A stretch of 64,000 nt of DNA from a candidate division KSB1 bacterium (GCA_034506175.1 JAPDQB010000028.1:20818-84817), one strand, 5' to 3'. Positions 8,829-17,422 are shown, numbered from the stretch's first letter. Numbers and translations are program-made. The notes: generated by a model from the sequence alone, not told the origin.

Positions 8829-9195
8829 ATGACTTATGAACTGCGGGTGGTCTACGACGATCACGATGCGCTCGAAATTTGGATGCCTCAATTTGAGTCC
8901 GAGATTCCCATGCCGGGTGAAGAGGGACTTTATAGTTATTTTTTTTTGTGCCAGAAAAAAAGGCGCTAAACGCGCTTTTGACAGCCTGCTGATCGACTCA
9001 TTTTCCAAGGCTTATCCCAACGCTTTGCAGCATGTCAAACGCAAAGAGCCGCCGGTTGAAAAAGAGAATTGCGATGCGCCAGAACTGAATCTTTATCAGG
9101 TTTCTCTCAGCCGAATTTTGGAAGAAGTTTACCAACAATTTGCCCGCTGCAAACGTTACATGCGCGTTACGGAAGCGACCCTGGCTTCCGAGTAG
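8829..9195 (+). pseudogene. frameshifted small ORF inserted in the opp operon (second of two)
   Basis: ATG at 8829 lies 4 nt after the stop of the preceding remnant, as in an operon. The frame reads MTYELRVVYDDHDALEIWMP and stops at 8967. The next frame continues from about 8940 with ARKKGAKRAFDSLLIDSF and ends at 9195. Removing one T from the T9 run at 8939-8947 would fuse them into about 121 residues. The protein is acidic then basic, with no membrane segment and no recognised family. Its 3' end overlaps the convergent oppD-like gene by 40 bp. Either a recent pseudogene or a homopolymer sequencing error. Confidence 0.5.
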
Positions 9196-10001
9196 TCAAA
9201 AACGTTGTTAAACCGCTGCGCTGCCGCCAGCAAGCGGCGCGTCTGCGCATGCTGCGGCCCTTCCAAAATCTCTGTTGTGGCTCCCACCTCGATAATTTTT
9301 CCTTGATACATGATCGCGATACGATCCGCAAATTGGGCAACCAGTTGCAAATCGTGGCTAATAAAAAGCAAACTCAATTCCATTTCATTTTTTTGGCGCA
9401 ACAAGCAGGCGAGGACCTCCTGCTGCGTGTGAGCGTCGAGCGCGGTTGTCGGCTCGTCGGCGATGATCAATTTTGGCCGGCAGGCCATGGCCATCGCGAT
9501 CATCACGCGCTGGCGCATGCCGGCGCTCAACTCGTGTGGATAGGCTTGAAAGCAGCGCTCGGATTCGAGGAGATTGACGGCTTCAAAAAGCTGCAACGTT
9601 TGCTGCTTGGCGGCGGCGGCATTGAGGCCGAGATGCAGACAAAGCGCCTCGGTTACCTGGCTGCCAATGCGACGCAATGGATTGAGCGCCGAAGCCGGTT
9701 CTTGAAAGATGAGGGCGATTTCCTTCCAGCGGATTTGGCGCAGGCGTTTTTCGGAGGCGGCGAGCAGATTTTCGCCGCGATAGAAAATTTTGCCGCGGGT
9801 GATTTGGCCGGGCAACTCGATCAAGCGCAAAATCGCCAGGGCGAGGGTCGATTTGCCGCAGCCGGATTCGCCGATCAAAGCCAGCGTTTCCCCGGGGAAA
9901 ATTTCCAGATTGAACTCACGCACGATGCCGTTGGCCGCGGGCGAATCCGCATGAAAGCAGACGTCGAGGTTTTCGATCTTCAGCAATTCACGCTGGCTCA
10001 T
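9156..10001 (-). CDS. oligopeptide/dipeptide ABC transporter ATP-binding protein (OppD/DppD type)
   Basis: ATPase subunit of a peptide-type ABC importer (281 residues). Walker [10 protein letters not shown] is at about 44-52, the signature is [10 protein letters not shown], and Walker B is [12 protein letters not shown]. The C-terminal part retains [11 protein letters not shown], the usual oligopeptide-transporter tail motif, but the protein ends about 20 residues later, in sequence shared with the inserted plus-strand ORF. The normal 3' end may therefore have been replaced. Upstream, about 136 bp away, is the OppC-type permease on the same strand. Confidence 0.88.
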   Translation of the reverse strand: MSQRELLKIENLDVCFHADSPAANGIVREFNLEIFPGETLALIGESGCGKSTLALAILRLIELPGQITRGKIFYRGENLLAASEKRLRQIRWKEIALIFQEPASALNPLRRIGSQVTEALCLHLGLNAAAAKQQTLQLFEAVNLLESERCFQAYPHELSAGMRQRVMIAMAMACRPKLIIADEPTTALDAHTQQEVLACLLRQKNEMELSLLFISHDLQLVAQFADRIAIMYQGKIIEVGATTEILEGPQHAQTRRLLAAAQRFNNVFDYSEARVASVTRM

Positions 10002-10010
10002 TTTTTGTAA

Positions 10011-10086
10011 GCGGATTGAACTGATAAAGCGGATTCAAAAAATTTTGTTTATCAAAATCATTGTCTGCTCGGTCCGCTTTATCCGC
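10011..10086. repeat. inverted repeat between the permease and ATPase genes
   Basis: The left arm ends in ATAAAGCGGA (10024-10033) and its perfect complement TCCGCTTTAT is at 10073-10082, giving a 10-bp stem around an AT-rich loop. The left arm also contains an imperfect second GCGGATT-type unit (10011-10017), matched by ATCCGC at 10081-10086. It lies between co-directional genes, so it could attenuate the distal ATPase genes or be a dispersed hairpin repeat. Confidence 0.55.
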
Positions 10087-10137
10087 ATACAGTTTTTGTT
10101 TTTGTGAAAGTGTGAACTGAATAATTACAAAAAGCTT

Positions 10138-10953
10138 CTACGAAATTGCCCGGCGCAAGCCTTCGCCCATCCAGTTCAGGCCCATGGCGGTGAGGGTGAG
10201 TGCGGCGCCGGGAAAGGTGACGATCCACCAGGCGCTGGAGAGCACATCGCGGCCGTCGCGGATGATGCTGCCCCAACTGACGTTTGGCGGCTGCACGCCG
10301 AGTCCGAGAAAACTCAGGCTCGATTCAACGAGAATCACATCGGCGAGGCGCAGCGCGGCAAAGGCCAGCACCGGCGCCAGTGCGTTGGGCAAGAGATGCC
10401 GGAAAATAATCCGGCGGCGGCGCAAGCCCAGCACTTGCGCGGCTTTGATGAAGTCGCGTTCTTTCAGCGACATCACTTCGGCGCGGACCGGGCGCGCCAC
10501 GTCCATCCACGAGGTCAAGCTCATGATCAAAATCAAAATGCCCCAATTCGCGCCGAGCAGCGCCACGCAGGTGACCAGCAAATAAATGAGCGGGAAAGCC
10601 AGCAGCAGATCGACGCCACGCATGATGAGCGCGTCGAGCTTGCCGCCAACGTATCCGGCGATGGCCCCCAGCAGCGTGCCGATCAGCAGGGCGATGGCGG
10701 TGACGGTGAAGCCGAGGCCGAGCGAGAGGCGCGACCCGAGCAGCAACCGGCTAAAAACATCGCGGCCGAATTGATCCGTCCCCAGGAGATGATTCCAGCT
10801 TGGCGATTGATAGCGCCGCTCGTACACATGCGCAAAAGGATCATGCGGCGCCAGCATCGGCGCGAAGATTCCAACGATCATCCAACTCGCCGCTAAAATC
10901 AACCCCATCCTCGCCAGTTTTTGTCGCGTGAAGCGATGCCAGATTTTTGACAT
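10138..10953 (-). CDS. peptide ABC transporter permease (OppC/DppC type)
   Basis: Inner-membrane permease of 271 residues. It has an N-terminal helix preceded by a basic stretch, a DPF/Y periplasmic segment (LAPHDPFAHVY), GTDQFGRDVFSR typical of OppC, five further helices, and the cytoplasmic coupling loop FIKAAQVLGLRRRR..HLLPNA that contacts the ATPase. The usual OppB permease and a substrate-binding protein are not found upstream, where only about 600 bp of debris separates this gene from yajQ. Confidence 0.9.
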   Translation of the reverse strand: MSKIWHRFTRQKLARMGLILAASWMIVGIFAPMLAPHDPFAHVYERRYQSPSWNHLLGTDQFGRDVFSRLLLGSRLSLGLGFTVTAIALLIGTLLGAIAGYVGGKLDALIMRGVDLLLAFPLIYLLVTCVALLGANWGILILIMSLTSWMDVARPVRAEVMSLKERDFIKAAQVLGLRRRRIIFRHLLPNALAPVLAFAALRLADVILVESSLSFLGLGVQPPNVSWGSIIRDGRDVLSSAWWIVTFPGAALTLTAMGLNWMGEGLRRAIS

Positions 10954-11574
10954 AGTGCATCTGCAAATAAGTTACCCCCGATGGAGATGATTGCGGAAAG
11001 GCTGTGCCTGCAAGGAAAGCGGCGGGCTGACCCAGAAACAGGAACAGGGAGAACCCCGAACGTTGAGTCTGTCTCTGATGACCGAGCGCTGGCGAATCCG
11101 ATCCCGCGGGTTCGGCGTCTTCGCCGCGGCGTTGGGATTGCTGTCGGTCTGCGCGATGGCGTTTTACTGCACGATCAGATTGTTGGTGTTGGTAAAAGAA
11201 TGATCGCGCAGATCGGCTTGAAATCCCAAAGGACTCAGCAAAAAAATCCACCGATCACGACGCTGGCGACGAGAGTGGGATGCGAATCCACATACAAACT
11301 TCCAGTTTTTTTCCATAACCCAGACGAGCCCGAACCCCAAAAGCTTTTGTATTTGGATTTTATCAATCGGCCGGATTAAAAATCCAATGGCTTAAATCCG
11401 GACGACGTTTGTGCCAAGCGCCTGCCGGATGAACTCGAGATTTTCTACGAGGACGATCATCCGCTGGTGATCAATAAAAAACGCCGATTTGCATTCTTCG
11501 TGGATGCCGCACGCGGCATCAACATTCTTGCAGAATGACAATTTTGAAGTGGCAGCCTCAGGCGCTAAAATTCC
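10954..11574. other. 620-bp gap with coding debris but no intact gene
   Basis: Upstream of the OppC-type permease, where oppB would be expected. On the plus strand, 11379-11538 reads LNPDDVCAKRLPDELEIFYE then DDHPLVINKKRRFAFFVDAA and stops at 11536; it looks like the C-terminal remnant of a protein of unknown family with no start. On both strands at 10990-11380 there are short protein-like runs, such as GLRDGVLLHDQ on the plus strand, but frames change and no start, motif or ribosome site supports a gene. I see no recognisable OppB or binding-protein remnant. Confidence 0.4.
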
Positions 11575-12066
11575 TCAACTCTTCATATTGACAAACTGCA
11601 GCGGAATCTTGATCGCGCTTTCGCGCAGCATTTTGATGACGGCTTGCAAGTCGTCGATCTTCTTTCCGGTCACCCGCACTTGATCATCCTGAATCGCTGC
11701 TTGCACCTTGAGCTTGGTCTCTTTGATCATTTTAACGATTTCACGGGCGACCTCCGATGGAACGCCTTGATGAATCTTGATTTCGACTTTGACCGTCGTG
11801 CCGGTCGAGGGCTGCACCTCGCCGAACTCCAGCGCGCGCGGATCGACTTTGCGCTTGGACAAATGCGCCGCCAGCATCTCGCGCAATGCCCGCACTTTCA
11901 TCTCGTCCTCGGTGTGCAGCGAGATCACCCCCTCTTTTTTGTTCAGCTCCAGCGTGGTTTTGGTGTTGCGGAAATCGTAACGCCCTTGCAGCTCTTTCTT
12001 GGTGTTGTTAATGGCGTTGTCGACTTCCTGCAGATCGACTTTGCTCACAATATCAAAGGAAGGCAT
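11575..12066 (-). CDS. yajQ: YajQ family nucleotide-binding protein
   Basis: Cytosolic 163-residue protein of the YajQ/UPF0234 family, two ferredoxin-like folds. Members bind nucleotides, and some bind cyclic di-GMP and act with transcription factors. Near full-length family match: MPSFDIVSKVDLQEVDNAIN at the start, ELQGRYDFRN, SKRKVDPRALEFG in the centre and KIPLQFVNMK at the end. It is preceded 22 bp upstream by a ParB-like gene on the same strand. No c-di-GMP turnover enzyme is in the window, so signalling cannot be inferred here. Confidence 0.95.
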   Translation of the reverse strand: MPSFDIVSKVDLQEVDNAINNTKKELQGRYDFRNTKTTLELNKKEGVISLHTEDEMKVRALREMLAAHLSKRKVDPRALEFGEVQPSTGTTVKVEIKIHQGVPSEVAREIVKMIKETKLKVQAAIQDDQVRVTGKKIDDLQAVIKMLRESAIKIPLQFVNMKS

Positions 12067-12088
12067 GGCAGAATCCTCCTATGCAGAA

Positions 12089-12922
12089 TTAATCGTCAAA
12101 AATAAAAACCGGCTCCGGATAAAACCGCACGTGGCGTTCCTGCAGGCGCATGCGCACGAACGCTTCCAGCCATTCGTTTTTGTCTTCGAGCGAGAGATCG
12201 GAGCGCAGCACGTCGAGTTGAATGTTCACGCGCAAGACCCGGCCGGGAATGCTGTGGCGCGTCAAGCCGGTCGGCAGCTTGAGATGATCGGCAACGAGCT
12301 GCATGACTTCTCTTTTTTCGAATGGTGGAAAAAGAACCAACGCCGCCAGATCGTGATAAAGGCTGCGCAAGTCGGCCAAATTCGTTTGGTCGACCCGCTC
12401 AAACGAATGGCTTTTTTTGTACGTATCAATCAAACGCGTTATCGCATGAACGTCGGCGCGCAAATTGTCGCTCGCTGGAATAAAAGCGCATGCTCCCTCG
12501 ACGGCTTGAAGCGCCGCACAGGCCTGGCGGGTTGCCAGCGCACCCTCGACCTCTTTCGCGGAAGCGATTTCAACCGCAAGTCCTTGCGCGCGCAATTGCT
12601 CGATCCACGCCGGCCAGGACATTCGCATCACCGCGTGGTGCCAGCTTCCTAGGCGCAGTGCCGGGTCGTCATAATTGATGATCTGCACCGGCACACACTG
12701 ATAACCGAGCAGGCGCATGGCGCTGATGCGGTTGGCGCCATCGATGAGCAGATACCCCTGGTCTTGCGGCAGGGATGCGACAATGGGCGGATTGAGCAGA
12801 TGCCGATCTTCCGCCAGCCGTTCCACCAAACGGGCCGCGCGGTCGGTTTCCGGCGCTTCGTGAAAACGAATTTGCTCGATCGGAACAATGCGTAGAACGG
12901 GAAAGGGCTTGGAGTTGGTCAT
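12089..12922 (-). CDS. ParB/SbnI-like nuclease-fold protein
   Basis: Soluble protein of 277 residues with an N-terminal ParB-like domain: PVLRIVPIEQIRFHEAPETD, a helical VERLAEDRHLLNPPI segment, and the LLIDGANRISAMRLLGY ligand loop. Such domains use nucleotides; the SerK/SbnI branch phosphorylates free serine with an ATP/ADP-dependent activity and keeps an acidic residue in this RxHE region. The C-terminal 170 residues are of less clear type. The chosen ATG (12922) avoids overlap with the ferritin gene; an upstream in-frame start at 13018 would overlap it by 47 bp. There are no partition partners (ParA, parS) nearby, so a chromosome-segregation role is unlikely. Confidence 0.75.
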   Translation of the reverse strand: MTNSKPFPVLRIVPIEQIRFHEAPETDRAARLVERLAEDRHLLNPPIVASLPQDQGYLLIDGANRISAMRLLGYQCVPVQIINYDDPALRLGSWHHAVMRMSWPAWIEQLRAQGLAVEIASAKEVEGALATRQACAALQAVEGACAFIPASDNLRADVHAITRLIDTYKKSHSFERVDQTNLADLRSLYHDLAALVLFPPFEKREVMQLVADHLKLPTGLTRHSIPGRVLRVNIQLDVLRSDLSLEDKNEWLEAFVRMRLQERHVRFYPEPVFIFDD

Positions 12923-12971
12923 GGCTTTAAAAAAATGAAAACCTGAACGATGACAACTTTTGCTGCCGCCG

Positions 12972-13403
12972 TTATCGGCCCAATAAACTCTCAACTTCCA
13001 CCACGGCGTCCATTTCATCTTTCAGGATGTGAACGATCGTATGCCCGAAAGGCGGATAGGATTCGACCATCGGCAAAATCTTTTTGTATTGCCCGGCCGC
13101 GGCTTGCTCGGTCTTCAACGCTTCTTCGAGCATGGTTTTCCAATTATCCGTATGCACGATGGGCGAGGGATCGCGCGTGGTCACTGCTTCGCCGCCGAGC
13201 GTGGCGATGATGTCGCGCACTTTGGCCGCGTGCCCGAAGGATTCAGTGGCTTCTTCTTCAAAATGCGATTTGAGCGTGAGCATCTCCAGGCCTTTGAGAT
13301 AAGCGGCATAATGCGCATACATCGCCTGCGCTCGCAGCTCCCAACCGAGCGCCTGGTTTAATTCAGCGATGACTTGCGGCTGATTCGGAATTTGTACGGG
13401 CAT
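12972..13403 (-). CDS. ferritin-like / bacterioferritin-type protein
   Basis: 143-residue four-helix bundle. Diiron-type ligands appear as an early Glu in GWELRAQAMYAHYAAY, an EEEATESFGHA segment (E..H) and later EEALKTEQ and LKDEMDAVVEVE Glu residues. The size matches small bacterioferritin/ferritin-like proteins. Start at 13403 is favoured: ATG with GGAG 8 nt upstream, giving MPVQIPNQPQVIAELNQAL. An upstream ATG at 13442 lacks a site. Divergent from a SET-domain gene. The role is probably iron storage or oxidative protection; heme binding is not visible. Confidence 0.82.
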   Translation of the reverse strand: MPVQIPNQPQVIAELNQALGWELRAQAMYAHYAAYLKGLEMLTLKSHFEEEATESFGHAAKVRDIIATLGGEAVTTRDPSPIVHTDNWKTMLEEALKTEQAAAGQYKKILPMVESYPPFGHTIVHILKDEMDAVVEVESLLGR

Positions 13404-13534
13404 TTTATTTCTCCGGTTGTTGATTTTTTGCAGCGATTTCATTCAATTGACGAAATTTAATTTAGTCAAAGCCGCTGTCAAGCGCAAGCGGAATTATGCT
13501 TGACATTTAGACGAAATGTTTTTAAATAATCAAT
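13404..13534. promoter_or_regulatory. divergent promoter region with repeated GACGAAAT boxes
   Basis: The gap between the ferritin-like gene (minus) and the SET gene (plus) holds TTGACGAAATTT (13446-13457) and TTTAGACGAAATG (13506-13518). Both carry GACGAAAT followed by a T-rich stretch. The first is also half of a loose dyad with GTCAAA at 13464-13469. A minus-strand TTGACT element is a possible -35 for the ferritin gene. This looks like an operator pair shared by the divergent genes; the regulator is unknown. Confidence 0.35.
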
Positions 13535-14062
13535 ATGAAAAATTCGACGCGGCCTACCGCTTATCTTTCTCCGAAATTGGAAGCCGGCCCTCATCGCCAC
13601 AAAGGCGGCTATGGCGTCTTTGCCAGGGCGCCGATTCGAGCCGGTGATGTGCTGGTGGTTTGGGGCGGCGACGTGGTCATCGCCGAAGACTTTGTCAAGC
13701 TGCCGGCTTATGTGCAACAACACAGCTTGCAAGTCGAAGAGAATTTGTACTTGGTTCCCAACGGCGAAGATGAGCCGGCGGATTTCGTCAATCATTCGTG
13801 CAGCCCGAACGCCGGCATGAGCGGGCAAATTGTCATCGTGGCTTTGCGCGACATCAAACCCGGCGAAGAAATCTGCTACGATTACGCCACCTCCGACGGC
13901 GGGCCGTATGACGAATTCGAATGCGCCTGTGGTGCGCCGAATTGCCGCGGCAAGATCACCGGCAACGACTGGCAGCGTCCCGAGTTGTGGCAGCGCTACG
14001 CCGGGCATTTCTCGCCTTATCTGCAGCGCCGGATCGACCGTTTGAAAAACCGAAAAAGCTGA
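13535..14062 (+). CDS. SET-domain protein (putative protein lysine methyltransferase)
   Basis: 175-residue SET-domain protein. The core motifs are all present: GGYGVFA (24-30), FVNHSCSPNAG (84-94), the S-adenosylmethionine/lysine-channel motif GEEICYDY (110-117) and a post-SET cysteine cluster CACGAPNC (130-137) that could bind zinc. Such bacterial proteins are usually acquired homologues of eukaryotic methyltransferases. The target is unknown. The next gene, a flavin reductase, starts 6 nt after its stop, so the two are translationally linked. The only start before the motifs is ATG 13535. Confidence 0.88.
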   Translation: MKNSTRPTAYLSPKLEAGPHRHKGGYGVFARAPIRAGDVLVVWGGDVVIAEDFVKLPAYVQQHSLQVEENLYLVPNGEDEPADFVNHSCSPNAGMSGQIVIVALRDIKPGEEICYDYATSDGGPYDEFECACGAPNCRGKITGNDWQRPELWQRYAGHFSPYLQRRIDRLKNRKS

Positions 14063-14068
14063 TCGAAC

Positions 14069-14794
14069 ATGCCGAAATTTACCACCAAGCTCGTTGCGCG
14101 TTCTCCAGCCGCCGAAGGGACGATGAGTTTCTTCTTCGAGCGGCCGCCGAATTTCAATTTTAAAGCCGGCCAATTCTTTACGGTGATTCTCTCCAACCCG
14201 CCTTACAACGACGAAAAGGGAAATCGCCGCACCTTTTCCATTGCCTCTGCGCCGCAAGAAGCAGCGCGCTTGCAAATGACGACGCGCCTGACCGGCTCGG
14301 CTTTGAAGCGCAGCCTCGCTGAAATTGCGCTCGGCACGCCGGTCGAATTGCTCGGCCCCGCCGGCACTTTTACGCTGCATGCCGATACGGCGATTCCCGC
14401 GGTTTTCATCGCCGGCGGCATTGGCATCACGCCCTTTCGCAGCATGATCCTCGATGCCGTCGCGCGCAACTTGCCGCATCAAATTACGTTGATCTATTCC
14501 AATCGTAATCTCGAGGGCGCGGCGTTTCACGAGGAATTGCAACAGCTCGCCTTGGCGTCGAAAAATTTCAAATACGTGCCGACCTTGACGCAAGCCGATA
14601 AATCGCCGCATTCGTGGAACGGCGAGCGGCGTTATGTGAACGCGGCATTTCTACGCGATCACGCCGGCGACCTCGGCAAAGCCATCTTTTATCTGGCTGG
14701 CCCGCCGGGACTCGTCACGGCTCTCAGCAAAACCCTGACCGAAGCCGGGGTCAATCCCGAGCGCGTGCTTGCGGAGGAGTTTGAGGGATATTAA
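14069..14794 (+). CDS. ferredoxin-NADP+ reductase-like flavoprotein
   Basis: 241-residue FAD/NAD(P)-binding oxidoreductase without a fused ferredoxin domain. FAD motif RRTFSIASAP near residue 52, the pyrophosphate loop IAGGIGITPFRSM at about 115, and the C-terminal FYLAGPPGLV nucleotide segment. The partner electron carrier is not evident. It is coupled to the SET-domain gene upstream. A promoter and a 235-bp gap separate it from the DUF4383 gene downstream. Confidence 0.88.
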   Translation: MPKFTTKLVARSPAAEGTMSFFFERPPNFNFKAGQFFTVILSNPPYNDEKGNRRTFSIASAPQEAARLQMTTRLTGSALKRSLAEIALGTPVELLGPAGTFTLHADTAIPAVFIAGGIGITPFRSMILDAVARNLPHQITLIYSNRNLEGAAFHEELQQLALASKNFKYVPTLTQADKSPHSWNGERRYVNAAFLRDHAGDLGKAIFYLAGPPGLVTALSKTLTEAGVNPERVLAEEFEGY

Positions 14795-14802
14795 AATCTA
14801 TC

Positions 14803-14830
14803 TTGACTTTGACCATGTCCTGATTATCTT
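14803..14830 (+). promoter_or_regulatory. probable sigma-70 promoter for the DUF4383 gene
   Basis: TTGACT (14803-14808), 16-bp spacer, TATCTT (14825-14830). The same TATCTT-type -10 occurs in the promoter at 22367-22395. Transcription would begin near 14837, leaving an untranslated leader of roughly 190 nt before the ATG at 15030. Confidence 0.5.
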
Positions 14831-15029
14831 GAAAGTGAACAGCGGAAACTCAGTTCTGTGAATTTTTTTTTCCACCAACCCGAGAAAGGCGCTCTTCCGC
14901 GACTGTTTTATTCAAGCAGAAACGGAAGAAAGCAGGCATATATGATCATATCGGGTCATGACTGCCACGATTTATCTTCTCGCCGACCCCGTAGTTGTGA
15001 ACTCCAATTTCGTGAGAGGAGGAATTTGT

Positions 15030-15395
15030 ATGGCAAAGCTATTCACTCAGGTCATCGGGGTGGTTCTGTTGGTCGTCGGCGTTCTGGGGTTTTTTATGCC
15101 CGGCATCGGGACGCTGCTCCAGTTCCACACTCATCATAATCTCATTCACGTGATTTCAGGATTGGCGCTCGCCTATGCCGGATTCATGGGCACCGAAGAT
15201 AACCAGCGTTTATTCGCCAAAATCTTCGGCGTCATTTACGGTTTGGTGACGGTGTTGGGGTTTGCGGGCATGGAGAATCTCGGGCCTATCATGCTGCATC
15301 TGAACACCACGTACAATCTTATCCATCTCCTCGTTGCCGCCTGGGCTTTGTACGCCGGATTTGCCAAAAGGCCCGCCGCGGCGACAGCATCGTAA
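15030..15395 (+). CDS. DUF4383-like four-helix membrane protein
   Basis: 121-residue inner-membrane protein with four hydrophobic helices: VIGVVLLVVGVLGFFMPGI; a His-rich HTHHNLIHVISGLALAYAGF; FGVIYGLVTVLGFAGM; and NLIHLLVAAWALYAGFA. The paired HHNLIHV and TYNLIHL repeats and overall length fit DUF4383. Function is unknown. Start at 15030 is chosen for its AGGAGG site a few bases upstream; an in-frame ATG at 14958 would add an implausible 24-residue extension. A strong terminator follows. Confidence 0.8.
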   Translation: MAKLFTQVIGVVLLVVGVLGFFMPGIGTLLQFHTHHNLIHVISGLALAYAGFMGTEDNQRLFAKIFGVIYGLVTVLGFAGMENLGPIMLHLNTTYNLIHLLVAAWALYAGFAKRPAAATAS

Positions 15396-15508
15396 TTTTT
15401 TGCTCGACGCGCAGAAATGGGATGGCCATCAACCTGCTTCCCGCTCCCAATGTTTGTTGAGCGCCTTTCTGCTATCCCAGTGATTGTGTCTCTGCTCGTC
15501 AGAGTTGC

Positions 15509-15551
15509 GCCCCCACTTCCAACAAGTTTGAGGTGGGGGCATTTTCGTTTT
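15509..15551 (+). terminator. rho-independent terminator after the DUF4383 gene
   Basis: An 11-bp stem GCCCCCACTTC / GAGGTGGGGGC (one G-T pair) encloses a loop of about 10 nt and is followed by ATTTTCGTTTT. It separates the upstream genes from the helicase operon. Confidence 0.85.
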
Positions 15552-15661
15552 AAAAAAAGCTGTGGATAACTTTTCTTTTCGGTTGTGAATCAGGTTGAAA
15601 ATTGTTAAATTCAGTAAATTTATTTTTCAGTTCTGATTCAACCGCAGAGAAAAGTTTTTTT

Positions 15662-17422
15662 ATGCCGTCAAAGACCGCCGCCGAAATCCCCCTCAGTTTT
15701 TCATTCCATTCGCCGAACCATTTGGCGCCCTTTGCCGGGCCGAATGGTGATGGCGATCTTCCGCCGGGCCAGGGTCTTGCCGCCTATCGCGCCAAACTCG
15801 ATCTCTACCATCTCGCCTTGCTGCGCGAGTTTGACGAGCTGCTCTGTCTCGACACGCTGCGCAACATCGAGCGCTACTGGTATCAAATCGAAACCGTTAA
15901 AAAAGTTTTGAAACATTTTCGCGGCCGCGTCCTGCTTTCCGATGAGGTCGGCCTGGGCAAAACCATCGAGGCCGGCATGCTCATCAAGGAATATCGCTTG
16001 CGCGGCCTCGTGAAAAAGGCGTTGATCCTTGTGCCGCCGGCGTTGGTGTCGCAGTGGCAGGAGGAGATGCGCGAAAAGTTCGACCTGGACTTCATCACCA
16101 GCGACGACGTCGAGGTCAAACGCCATCCCGATTTTTGGGAGAAAAATGATTGGGTGATCGCTTCGCTTCACACCGCGAAAAACAAAGCCAATTTTGATCT
16201 CGTGACCCAAATCAAATATGATCTCGTCGTGGTGGATGAAGCGCATCATCTCAAAAACAAAACCACGCTGTCCTGGAAGCTGGTGAATGCGCTGCAAAAG
16301 AAATTCATCTTTCTGCTCACGGCGACGCCGGTGCAGAACGATCTGATGGAGCTCCACAACTTGCTTACTTTGCTCAAGCCGGGTGTGCTCAAAACCGAGG
16401 CGCAATTCCGCAAAGAATACGTGGCGCGCGGCGACGTGCGCATGCCAAAAAATCGCGAGAGTTTGAAAGAGCTGCTGCGCGAGGTCATGATTCGCAACAC
16501 GCGCAGCTTGGTCGATGTCAAGCTTCCCAAGCGCTTTGCGACCACCATTACGGTGCAACCTTCGCAGGTAGAGAAGGATTTGTACGAGCGGATCACCCAA
16601 TTTGCCCGCAGCCAATACGGCGTGAGCAGCGGCCTCGAAAAAATGACGTTGAATCATCTGCTCATGAAAGCCGGCAGTTGCCCGTTCGCGCTCGAAGATT
16701 CTCTGCTCAATTTAAAAGAACGGATGAACGGCGCCGCCGGTCAAATCGACAGTATGCTCGACTTGCTCAAGAATGTGCGCGAGACGGAAAAAGGCCGGCA
16801 GCTTTTGCAACTGGTTCGCAAGAGTTCGGCCAAGAAAATCGTCTTCACCAATTTCCTGCGCACTTTTGATTATCTGGCGGGTCTATTTCGCGAGGCCGGC
16901 ATTCCCTTTGTTGAATTTCGCAGCGGCATGACAAACGAACAAAAGGATGCGGCCATCGAGCAATTCCGCGGCCACACCGATTTGCTGCTGATGACCGAAA
17001 TCGGCGCCGAGGGCCGGAACCTGCAATTCTGCCAGACGATGATCAACTACGATCTGCCGTGGAATCCCATGCGCCTGGAGCAGCGCATTGGCCGCATTCA
17101 TCGCATCGGCCAGACGAACGACGTCTTCGTCTTCAATTTCTGCATCAAAGACAGCATCGAGGAATACATTCTTTACATTCTCGACAAAAAGATCAACATG
17201 TTCGAGCTGGTCATCGGCGAGATCGACAGCATTCTCGGCAATCTCGGCAGCGAAGAAGAGTTCAGCGACATCGTGCTCGATATCTGGCTGCGCTCGACAC
17301 AGAAGGACGAGCTGCATCAGAATATCGAAAATTTTGCCGAGCAAATTCTGCAAGCACGCGCCGAATATCAAAAAACCAAGGAACTCGATGAGGCGTTGTT
17401 CGAGCAAGAGTTTGAAGTTTGA
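15662..17422 (+). CDS. SNF2-family DEAH-box helicase (minimal RapA-like)
   Basis: ATP-dependent translocase/helicase of 586 residues. Walker A DEVGLGKT (94-101), Walker B box DEAH (192-195), motif III LLTATPVQN, then the C-terminal helicase lobe with IGAEGRNLQ, NYDLPWNP and motif VI QRIGRIHRIGQ (about 474-484). It is nearly a bare SNF2 motor: it lacks the RapA N-terminal Tudor domains and any nuclease domain. The chosen ATG (15662) precedes a normal N-terminus; a TTG 60 bp upstream is possible. It pairs with the cysteine-rich gene downstream, separated by a tandem repeat. Roles in transcription recycling, DNA repair or defence are all open. Confidence 0.88.
   Translation: MPSKTAAEIPLSFSFHSPNHLAPFAGPNGDGDLPPGQGLAAYRAKLDLYHLALLREFDELLCLDTLRNIERYWYQIETVKKVLKHFRGRVLLSDEVGLGKTIEAGMLIKEYRLRGLVKKALILVPPALVSQWQEEMREKFDLDFITSDDVEVKRHPDFWEKNDWVIASLHTAKNKANFDLVTQIKYDLVVVDEAHHLKNKTTLSWKLVNALQKKFIFLLTATPVQNDLMELHNLLTLLKPGVLKTEAQFRKEYVARGDVRMPKNRESLKELLREVMIRNTRSLVDVKLPKRFATTITVQPSQVEKDLYERITQFARSQYGVSSGLEKMTLNHLLMKAGSCPFALEDSLLNLKERMNGAAGQIDSMLDLLKNVRETEKGRQLLQLVRKSSAKKIVFTNFLRTFDYLAGLFREAGIPFVEFRSGMTNEQKDAAIEQFRGHTDLLLMTEIGAEGRNLQFCQTMINYDLPWNPMRLEQRIGRIHRIGQTNDVFVFNFCIKDSIEEYILYILDKKINMFELVIGEIDSILGNLGSEEEFSDIVLDIWLRSTQKDELHQNIENFAEQILQARAEYQKTKELDEALFEQEFEV

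Noticed and set aside
12089..12922. Chromosome-partition ParB
   Set aside because: No ParA gene or parS sites nearby and the C-terminal DNA-binding half does not look like ParB; the ParB-fold enzyme reading is safer.
13478..14611. Long minus-strand frame of 377 codons
   Set aside because: It is antisense to the SET and flavin reductase genes, has no family motif and is rich in Arg/Gly as expected for a GC-rich shadow.
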